Positions 55,595 to 64,000 of a stretch of 64,000 nt of DNA are shown in pieces (position 1 is the first letter of the stretch; every line of letters starts with the position of its first letter). The translations under genes and the position numbers were made by a program. The stretch comes from Siderastrea siderea. Its lineage: Eukaryota > Cnidaria > Anthozoa > Scleractinia > Rhizangiidae. The notes under the pieces are model-generated. The model saw only the letters and a program-made list of their open reading frames with translations. It did not search any database and was not told where the DNA came from. Where the stretch lies: NCBI GenBank assembly GCA_964030785.1, contig OZ034970.1, forward strand, positions 17,728,911 to 17,792,910, written 5' to 3'.

Positions 55595-57695
55595 TCCGAA
55601 ATCCCAAGAATTCCCGGGAAATCCCAGTCTTGGTCAGTCCCGTACGAAAATGTCCAGCCCGACAAGAGCAGAAAATACACAAACCAGACAGAGCGGGAAA
55701 GAGCGTGACACAAGCAGGTTGTGGAACCTGAAAATTAGCGGGAACTAGCAAGACAAGAGCCTGACATTTAAATTTCCCCACTAGGGTTCACGAGAGCATA
55801 ACGAGAACCGGACAAGAGCATGACATTAGCCTGACATGTAATACTTGGAACCACAAAATTGTCCAGCCTTTGTCCAGCCTGAATCACGCTGAATAAAACT
55901 GTAAACCATTCAAAATTTTCAAACAACAATAACAGACGTACATTGTGGAGTCTTATAAAGTATTTTAACGGCTAGTACAGTCTGCACTCGCACAAGATAT
56001 AATTACTGCAATGAAACACTTCAGTATATGCCTTAATGCAACCATTTATTCTTTTCTTTGATAGGTAGATACAATCAATGTTTATGAAATTATAGAAAGT
56101 ACGGCAAGATGTTTCCGATGCCGTAGTCCCGTGAGGATGAATGTTCGATAAAAACTGTACGCCTTTGAGATGGAAATAAAGCGAGCCTAATATTTCTAAT
56201 TATTCTTTTGGCGATTAGCATTCACATACAAACATAAATAAGGTTGCACATGTATGATTAAGAGAGTATTATCAAGCTATTAGCTTAATGAAGCACTTTA
56301 GCAGGCAACGGTTTGTTTCATGGATCGAGTCATTTGTGGCTACGTTTGCATCAGCAATGGCTCACCTTGCTCTGCCTACGGCTTCCTTTTCTTCCGAAGA
56401 TTACATTTTATAACTCAACTGTCCTGGAAGCAATTTGTTACTTAACGGACTGGAGCTGAGAACATTGAGCGTGAATGAACATTTGGCCAACAGATGGATC
56501 AAACTGGAAGCTGTAACAGCCACGCGTACGCACGCTTCCACAATATCAAACAACCGTAACTTGAAACAGGGATAACCATCGCTTTCAATAACTCGCTAGA
56601 ATTGTACATCACTGTAGGAATAGCTTCCTTCACCAGACATTTTCCCGCTTGAAAATTCAACCGTTGAGGTCAGTTTGTAACATGAGCGCAGGCAGAACTA
56701 TCAAGAATAAACACAGCTGACCAATTATGTTTCAGCTTGTGTGTCCCATGGGAGATCTCAAGGGACTATATTAGATTGCATTCCATCATGTTTACCCGTT
56801 TTTAACTGAGGCAAATATTTGGCTCTGCTCACAAAAACCACGAATAACTCTTTACGAGAGATATTCCCTTTATGTTAAGTATTAATTTTGCTGGTAATAA
56901 ATTTTTCGAACCGTTTTTCAAATGGCTCTTTGTTCACTGTGAACTGAAGCTCTTGACATGCTTTTCCTAGCAATAGACAGCGTTGTATACCTGAGGTGAG
57001 TTTGTCTTTGTTTGCTCATGAAGTGTGATTATAAATTTAAGTGTGGCCTTAATTAATGTTTCTAAAAACGAAGTCTTTTCTCTGTTATATAAAAGTGCTG
57101 TTAGTCAGGTTGGCTTGTCTGGTTCGTTTTCAGGCTCGTGTCAGGCTGCTAGTCCATGCATGATATTTTCGTCTCTTGTCGCACTTGTGTTGGTGTCCCG
57201 TCTGACCAAACTTCGGCAGGACACAAGCAAGACACTTGCCCGGCTCTCCAACACAGAGCAAGACATTTTCTTGTCAGGTTCATTCTGGCTGATGTTTGAC
57301 TCTAAGAACGGTATTCCCACCAGAGTCAGGCTGGATGTCTTACATTTAAAACTCATGCAGCCATTTCCCAGGAATTCCCAAGATTTCTCAGGAATTCCCG
57401 GAAAATCTGAAGAACAGTTTTTCATTTCTTTTCCCAGGAATTCCTGAGAATTGCTGGGAATTCTGTGCCAATTAACACGAAGGAATTCCTGGGATTTCTT
57501 GGGAAATATTCTTGAGAATTCTTGGGAATTTCCGGAAATTCTTGGAAAATCTGGGAACAGTTTTTCATCTCTTTTCCCAGGAATTCCTGAGAATTTCCGG
57601 GAATTTTGTGCCAATTAACACAAAGGAATCCGGGATTTCTTGGGAAATATACTTGGGAATTCTTGGGATTTCCCGGGATTTCCTTGAACAATTTC
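55595..57695. repeat. Large imperfect inverted-repeat structure
   Basis: The left part (55595-55870) and the complement of the right part (57090-57695) share blocks in reversed order: AATCCCAAGAATTCCCGGGA, a TGACCAAG..GGGACTG-type block, and GACAAGAGCCTGACA with CTAG. About 1.2 kb of unrelated AT-rich DNA separates the arms. This is the layout of a fold-back or TIR-type element. Exact ends were not resolved. Confidence 0.5.
57367..57690 (+). repeat. 143-bp tandem repeat rich in GGGAATTCC
   Basis: Units begin CCCAGGAATTCC at 57367 (66 bp, internally deleted), 57433 (143 bp) and 57576 (partial). They are dominated by GGGAATTTCC / GGAATTCC / TTTCCCAGG words. Frames on the minus strand are open only because of the repeat. 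Confidence 0.8.
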
Positions 57696-57926
57696 GCGCG
57701 GGTGACCTCCCCTCTTTTAATCTGCCATGTACACAGAGCTTACCTAGCATGCTGTTGACCCTTAAGAATGACATCTATCCTATTTAAGGGTTCTCTCATT
57801 GCAAATTCGGTCATTTCCATGTGGGCTCTTCGGGTGTCGCAGGTTGGTTTTTCCCACCTTCCTCCCCTTCAGCCACATCTACCATCCCATATCTCAATTA
57901 GCATAAGTTATAGAGTGTCTTATTGA

Positions 57927-58412
57927 ATGAATGTGAATATATTACTACTACAACAAGAAAGCAAGAGTCTTACCTCCGCTAGAAGAAGATGTCATGTGCA
58001 TGAGACCATGAATGGGAAGACATTTAAGACGTTCACAGTGTCCAAGAGACTTAATGAACGGTCTTACCAAGTCGCCAGAGTTGATCTTCGAAAGACACAA
58101 GAAGAGAACCAACCTGATATCATCACAAGACATGGAGCCAACTCAGGAAATGACTACCAGGAACCTCACTCCGCACGTCAGCCGACCCCTACACCACCAA
58201 TCAACAACCATAAACCTCATTCCACACGACAGCCAACCCCAGCACCACCTATCAAGAAACAAACCACCCAACCAGGCATCTGTGCCCACTGAGACCAGAC
58301 CAAAGAGAGCTGTCCGTGAGCCAGCTTACTTAAAGGACCATATAAGAAAGAAAACTCTCACTCTACCAACACGGATGTTGCCAAAATGGGGAATGGGGAA
58401 TGGGGAATAGTG
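57927..58412 (+). pseudogene. C-terminal end of a Ty3/gypsy pol
   Basis: The frame 57927-58292 reads VSKRLNERSYQVARVDLRKT, then His/Pro/Thr-rich sequence. A second frame ending at 58410 has RPKRAVREPAYLKDHI. This is the order seen at the end of gypsy pol polyproteins: GPY-like end, proline-rich tail, and an 'R-P-YLKDY'-like close. Three GGGGAAT units (58388-58408) follow and may derive from its polypurine tract. Nothing upstream of it in the window belongs to this copy. Confidence 0.5.
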
Positions 58413-58492
58413 GTCAGCGGTAATAACCAAAAAATCTGTTGGAGTGTGCGCAGTACGGCGAAGAGACGAGGATCGCACGTGGTAAGCGAAAG

Positions 58493-61400
58493 ATGGAAGG
58501 TAAGGGTATTTATCTGTCAGTTTTTCCCGAGTTTTTGGAATTAATGACTTCCTGTTCAGTAAAATAATCAAAACTATTGATTTGCAGGTAATGAGAGTGA
58601 TGGTAATGTTAGCGATCGCGAGGTTATCGTAATAGACAGGTTGGTATAAAAAGATTCGTATCGCTTTGAGTACACTCGCTTCGAGTGCTTTGAATATAAA
58701 AACGAGTAAATGTTCTCTGTATTTTGACGTTTTAGCGACGAACCAAGGACAGAAGATGATTCTATGTTTCCCACTGGCGAGGACGAATCTTTTTTTAAGG
58801 TATAGAAACGTAAAATACGGCTTGAAAATTTAAACCGACCGCTGCCGAACTATTAGAGCACTTGCCATCAAATTTTGAATTGATTTTTTTCTGTTCAAAT
58901 TTCAGTTACAATCTAGATTTAAGACTTAACTATTTTTCGCAGAAAGAACTGAGCGAAGTAACTGCAATATTGAGCTGTTCTTCACTTGAAACCACGCCAG
59001 AGAAGAAGCATGGAGATACGGATTCTGAAAGCAGTGGTTGCTCAAAAAAACAGCCAAACATAAAAAGGTGGGTTCGTGAGAACTTTACCCTACATCAAAA
59101 TTATAGTCAATTTATTTAGCAACATTAATTTCTAATATTGCATATTTAATTGTGAAATGTGGCCTTGGTTTGCATTTTCCATTTGTAGGTGTAAAGAAAC
59201 GCATGTTAGGCGTATATTATCAGATGACTCTGGTAGTGACAGTGACCCTCCCCCAGAGTATGTGTGCTTTTTTAGTCATTTATTATAGTTTTATTTTGTT
59301 TGAATAAAAAGTTTGCTGTCAAAGAGACAATCACTAAACTTTTTTGTGAATCAAAAGTTTGTATTTTGTCTTGCAATATGACAATGATCACAAAGGTGTT
59401 AAAGTGCCCTAGAATTGTTGACTTTATCATCCAAGAGAGATAAAATCAGTTTAGAGTAATATTTACACATCATAATCTACAGCCAGCTATTTTCATCTGA
59501 TTGCCTGCAGTGGCAAACGTTTTTACCGTGGGGTTTAGATTAGTTTAATTGCAAATTTAATTTTTACAAGAAATATTCCACATAAAAGTTTCAATTAGAA
59601 TGTAGTTACAATGAATCTACGGGAAATATATAAGACAATCCTGATACACTATTTCTTCCTTTTAGAGACCCCGAGGAAGTCGAACAGTGTGGAGGTATAC
59701 CAATCTATGTGAGAGGAAATACTAGCTCATTTTCTGGGGAAAAGGTCATGAAAATTATGGCAAAGAAACACAATACTAATGTATTATGTAAACAACAACC
59801 ACGACGAGTGCAAATTGATGCTTCATTTATTGTTAACTTGATATATGTGACTTTTGAGGATCTAGAGGCAGATGACAATGGCTCCTACATAAATAATGGA
59901 TCACCTACTCACACTTTTGAGTGTGAGTTTAATTCTGAAAAAATGACTTACTGTAGAAGAGTAGCAAACAAACGAGTTGAAGGTAGCCATTACTACTATC
60001 TAGTAAGAAAGTATCGTAAATGTGCTTCTCCCACAGATCTAACAAGAACCATTTCATATTGCTTAACACCTTCAGGAGAAATACTAAATAACGTTGCACT
60101 TGTACAATACAATTTCAAAAAGGGAGAACACAAGTTTAAGCTCTTATCACATGGAAATGCAAAGTCAAAACAGTGCAGTGTCCCCTATCAAAGAACGAAG
60201 GAATCAACAAAGGCTTCACTAAGAACTAACCTTAAAGACAACACACCAAAAGAAGCCTTTCAAAAGACCAACAGGGAGGTAGGAGGTGCACTGAACGCAG
60301 TAAGTGCGGGACAAACTCCCAGAAACCGAAAGCAAGCCTATAACATGAAACAATACAAACCTGTTGGTTCTGTGTCTTTAAGGAATGAATCAACTGATGT
60401 GTTAGGAAGCCTGTTGGTAATGGCAACTGATGAGAAACAGGGGGATCCAGATAGTGTGTTCATTAGAAGTATTCAAACCCACCCCAACCCTTTATTTTTG
60501 GTGCTTTCGACAGCAACCCAGTTCCAAAACCTAGAGACGTATTGTACTTCTGAATACATGCCTTCTGTTATGACAATTGATCCTACATTTAATATTGGTA
60601 AATTTAGTGTTACTCCTGTGACGTATCAGGATCTTTTGCTCGTTTCAAAAAGAACAGGGGAGCATCCCATCTGTATCGGTCCCATGCTTATTAGCCAGAA
60701 CCTAACTCATGACGTGTTTAGCGACTTTATCTATTGCATCCAAATGAACTGCCCCACTCTGAAGCAATGTTTGCGACCGTTTGGTACCGATGGGGAAAGA
60801 GCTTTAGAGAAAGCATTAGTTGAAGGGTTTCCCAACAGCATCAAGCTCAGATGTATGAGCCACTTCCGAAACAACCTAAAAGATCAGCTCAAAGATATTG
60901 CTATGGAAAAGAAAAGTCAAATTATTAACCAGGTTTTTGGTTACAATGACGGTTCTGGAGTATACAACGAGGGAATCTTAGATGCTGACTCAGATGAAGT
61001 TTTTGAAAGTCTCTATGAGTCAGTGAGGGATGAATGGAAGGAAATATCGCCTTCTTTTGTAGCCTGGTTTAAGTCTAAAATTCCTCTGATCAAAGAGTCC
61101 ATGCTAGCAAATGTCAGAAAGGCGGCAGGCTTGGGTTCCCCACCGGCAAAGTTTTACACTCATTGCTTGGAGAGCAACAACCATGTCATTAAGCATAAAG
61201 AGCGCTACCGGGAAGTGTCCTTGCCCCAGTTTGTCCGGGACATGAAACAACTGAGAAGGGATTATGAGGACGACTTTGTCAAAGCTATCACTGGTCGTGG
61301 TGAGTGTAGAATGAAATATTCGCATCTTGAACTCACCACCGACCAGTGGTTTAACATGACTATAAAGCAAAGGGACACATACGTGAGAAAAATTCGGAGT

Positions 61401-62660
61401 TTATCTATGCTTGAAGTACTCCAGGGTGAGAGTTGTCCTCTCCAAAGCGTAGGATTCAGAACCTCGACAGAATCGGAATCGTGTGGTTTATCCTGTTCTT
61501 TTAAGACGCTACAGAGCCCCCTTGATGAGGCAGTTCTTGAGAACATGTGGAAAAAGGCTGCCGGACTTGTTGCCTCTCCCAGTTCGATTCAGCGTGCACC
61601 TCACTGTGAAAAGGACGCCCCAGCCACGCCAGTATTTTTAGTCGTAAGCGGAACTAATTCTCGTGAGTTTTACTCTGTTGAGTGTGATCCCTCACTTTCA
61701 ACAGTTGCCAAATGTTCTTGTGCCGGTATGAAGTCATCTGGAATATGCTCGCATGCTTTAGCTGTCTGTGAGAAACAAGGTTTGCTTTCGCAGTTTTTGC
61801 AGTACTACAGTACTAAGAATTCCAGTGTAAACTTGACTAACATCAATTTAGGGAATAAACAAGACCGTCGCTCTGTTGGAAGAAAACCAAACCAACCTCG
61901 TAAGCGTTTTAAAGGGCCAATGCCACAAAATGAAGTTGTAGTAGAATGTCAGAAGGTTTTTACCAGCAATTCAAGTACGCACTATAAAGCAGAAAGCCAA
62001 CTATCCGATGCAGAAAACCATGCATCTAGCGACTTTCAATCCTTTGAGCACGATGAAAGATTTTCCACGGGTACCCCAGGGTCTGTCCTTAGACATAGCA
62101 CTGAAAGGAGTCAAGTGCCTAGTTTTGATGAACCGGGGAGGCAATTTTCCTTCCTGGAATTTCTTTATGATACTAACGTAATGCAAACGGGAAATGTCTA
62201 CACGGCAGAGGGGATGTCTGCTGCCCATCCCCAAAATGTGGCTGATTTGTCAACTGTCAACTTCTACCCCTCACAAGGACCTGTTGTACATATCCAAAGC
62301 CCCCAATCTTCTCACCAAATGAGGCCAGCTAAACCACCTTCTCCGAAGTCGAATTTAAATTATGACGTGGGTACGATTTGGGGTAACGTGAAAAAGTGCA
62401 TTGGGTGTAAAAATGAATTTCTTCCTGCTCCCGCCCCAGATAATCAATATGTTCTGGTCAGACTGAAGTCTGACTGGTATTTTAACAGCCAGTCAAAGAC
62501 TTGGCGGTTGGGACGCAAGTCCAATCGATATTACCATTTGTTGCTGCAGTGTGTTAGAAAAAATAACCCACACTTTTCACCTACACAAATAATCGTCCCA
62601 CCCAATACACCAGGGAATGTAAAAGCGGTTTTGTTTGAAAGGTTTGGTATGTACCTTTAG
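58493..62660 (+). CDS. MULE-type transposase-like protein with SWIM finger, six exons
   Basis: Exons 58493-58499, 58588-58639, 58736-58799, 58943-59067, 59189-59257 and 59666-62660 (TAG) have GT..AG borders, keep phase and give 3312 nt, 1103 residues. ATG 58493 starts MEG; the next ATG in the chain would drop the first exons. Residues 1-105 are acidic and Ser-rich (NVSDREVIVIDR, SGSDSDPPPE). The last exon is a Mutator-like transposase: Asp411 in MTIDPTFNIGKF, Asp481 in FGTDGERALEK, then RCMSHFRNNLK (C-x2-H), Glu608 in CLESNNHVIKHK, and a SWIM zinc finger C-S-C..ICSH at about 789-802. A Ser-rich linker and a C-terminal domain (CIGCKNEF, NRYYHLLLQC) follow. No stop or frameshift, and the catalytic triad is present. 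It could be a live MULE or a domesticated host gene; a second partial copy at the right edge favours a mobile or recently duplicated origin. Confidence 0.85.
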
Positions 62661-62753
62661 ATCTTTCAATTAAGCAGCTTTTGTTAAATGTTGGGTTTAT
62701 CAGGAAACAAAACTTATGGCTTGCTTACTTAAATTAAAAAGCCTTTTTTCATT

Positions 62754-62955
62754 AGACCTGTTTCAAATGGTGTGCTGCAGTCAATGTCATCGATCAAAAT
62801 CCGCGTAAATTTTATTTGCAATCGACAAGGTAGCCACAACTTGGCAAAGATGTCACGGAATAACGAAACTAAGGTTAATCTAAGTTAATTCCTTATTTCA
62901 CTTGTGATGCTATTGGATGCTATTGCCTGTGTAGCACCACGTTTGAAACAGGCCT
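62754..62955. mobile_element. Short MITE with terminal inverted repeats
   Basis: The left end AGACCTGTTTCAAATGGTGT and the right end (complement AGGCCTGTTTCAAACGTGGT) form ~20-bp inverted repeats around 200 bp of noncoding DNA. It lies 94 bp after the stop of the MULE-type gene. No clear target-site duplication was resolved. Confidence 0.55.
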
Positions 62956-63639
62956 GATGTTTTGAGTTGTTAGGGATCAGCTTGCCTAAAGAAAATGTAA
63001 AGGCTATATACATGAAGACCTTTTAAAATTTAAAGGAGTGGTACTTACAGTTTAATACCTAAACGGTTTTGTAAGTTAGCTCACAGGTTTACCATCCTCT
63101 TTGTCTGTGGTGGGCCGCGATTTAATTTTTTTCCCTTGTTGTTTTCTTTGAAGCTTGCAAGAGCGGTTTTACAAAAGTGAAGTTTGACTCGTGTATAAGT
63201 ATTGGAAAAGAGAATCTGGCTCGCAAGATGAACATCATGTTCTTATTTTCGACTGCATGTACTTCAATTTCATCTTGATTTCTTGCTAGGCTACTTCGAA
63301 AGCCGACACAGCAATTCAAAATAATAGTCCACCAGACAGGAGATGGTCAAAACTGTAGTTGAGTTGATTGTTTATATTGGTTTAGCAAAGAAGCTGTAAA
63401 GGCACTGAAAAGCCTGTCAAACGTTATGTTACGTTCATTAACTAAAAAATTATTTCTTAAATTGTGAACTTATTTGCGTTTAATTATCGAGTGATAAAAT
63501 AAAGTGCGTCATCGCTGTTGTTTCCCCCGCATGCCACCCCCTCGGTATTATTTAACCTAAACTCGGATACAACGAATTTTAATATTTTTGTCACCATTAG
63601 AGTTACTCTTGTTTAAGATGGTGCGGTCATTTGATGAAC
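62956..63639. other. No gene seen
   Basis: AT-rich spacer between the MULE-type gene and its inverted partial copy. The minus-strand frame 63319-63122 has no motif. Confidence 0.4.
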
Positions 63640-64000
63640 TTTCTTGCTTCACAAACCAAACTCCAGTTGTCCCGTGCGAGCCCACAGGAACAGTTTGATC
63701 GGCTTTCTAACAACACGTACGATCATATTGTTTTGCGAGAGTGATGCCACATCACTGTAAACATTTCCTGGTCCAGAATCCGTATCTCCATGCTTCTTCT
63801 CTGGGGTATTTTCAATGGGAGAACAGCTCAATATTGCAGTGACTTCGCTCAGTTCTTTCTGCAAAAAAAGTAATTAAATCTAGAGTGTAACTGAAATTTG
63901 AACAGCATTAAAAATCAATCCAAAATTTGATGGCAAGTGCTTTAATAGTTCGGCTGCCGTCGGTTTAAATTTTTAAGCCGTATTTTACGTTTTCATACCT
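63640..64000 (-). pseudogene. Inverted partial copy of the MULE-type gene (5' exon region)
   Basis: The reverse complement from 64000 leftward matches 58799 onward: donor and intron 3 (AAAACGTAAAATACGGCTT, TTGCCATCAAATTTTG), the acceptor (TTTTTTTGCAG) and exon 4 from 63858 (KELSEVTAILSCS, PEKKHGDTDS). After about 63770 it diverges from the full copy; the frame continues to a stop at about 63649 without the transposase domain. The preceding exons would lie beyond the window edge. The two copies point tail to tail. Confidence 0.75.

Noticed and set aside
57367..57690. Functional NF-kB-site array
   Set aside because: GGGAATTTCC words follow from the repeat's composition; without binding data I keep it only as a side remark.
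57141..57774. Overlapping minus-strand ORFs of 69-157 codons with repeating peptides
   Set aside because: They arise from the 143-bp tandem array; frames differ between units, so there is no selection for coding.

Overview
This is eukaryotic (animal) nuclear DNA: AT-rich, intron-containing, with spliced gene fragments, retrotransposons and DNA-transposon remnants on both strands. The mix of element types (copia with a half-tRNA primer site, three Ty3/gypsy-type copies, a YR/DIRS-type gag with a CCCH finger, an L1/Tx1-like LINE, CR1-like LINE tails, a THAP/Harbinger-type transposase, a piggyBac-type MITE, a MULE-type transposase) fits a cnidarian, most likely a stony coral. That assignment is inference from element style, not from a diagnostic gene. 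I see no bacterial operons, CRISPR array or rRNA, and no tRNA I would trust as functional.

Layout. 1-6 kb: repeats (RT scrap, fold-back MITE, two copies of a composite 'AGCGGAGCTC' repeat family, degenerate tandem repeats). 6-12 kb: coding-like scraps, a collapsed Ty3/gypsy copy (7.7-9.34 kb), a minus-strand transposon-type ORF remnant, and a two-exon gene of unknown product (10.29-11.12 kb). 12.7-17.8 kb: an almost intact L1-like LINE with a perfect 12-bp target-site duplication, inserted in a 191-bp tandemly duplicated exon-like unit. 17.8-19.75 kb: a broken gene with a CUE-like segment and a C-terminal zinc motif. 19.9-22.05 kb: a second decayed gypsy copy. 22.36-23.7 kb: a YR-retrotransposon gag remnant. 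23.8-27.6 kb: the 3' exons of a gene with a BEN-like domain, carrying an antisense LINE in an intron. 27.9-30.7 kb: two more composite repeats. 30.94-31.57 kb: a ten-copy 65-bp satellite with dimeric order. 31.6-32.7 kb: a PIF1-like helicase remnant on the minus strand. 33.04-38.57 kb: a complete gypsy element with two 299-bp LTRs, a TAAAA target-site duplication and a nested LINE tail. 39.4-43.3 kb: a copia element lacking its 3' end. 43.29-45.01 kb: a THAP/DDE_Tnp_4-type transposase remnant on the minus strand. 45-58 kb: mainly noncoding, with inverted repeats, a piggyBac-like MITE, a CRE palindrome and GGAATTCC arrays. 58.49-62.66 kb: the best gene of the window, a six-exon MULE-transposase-type protein with a SWIM zinc finger (about 1103 residues), followed by an inverted partial copy at the right edge.

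How it works together: there is no operon or pathway. The window records successive transposition. Each retroelement supplies its own gag, protease, integrase and reverse transcriptase, nearly all broken by stops, frameshifts or deletions. The open, correctly spliced MULE-type gene and the BEN-like exons are the main candidates for intact function. I did not find a convincing new multi-gene system; the observations most worth following are the MULE-type gene pair, the dimeric satellite, the A-run frameshift and missing RNA-binding domain of the L1-like LINE, and the CpG asymmetry between the gypsy LTRs.
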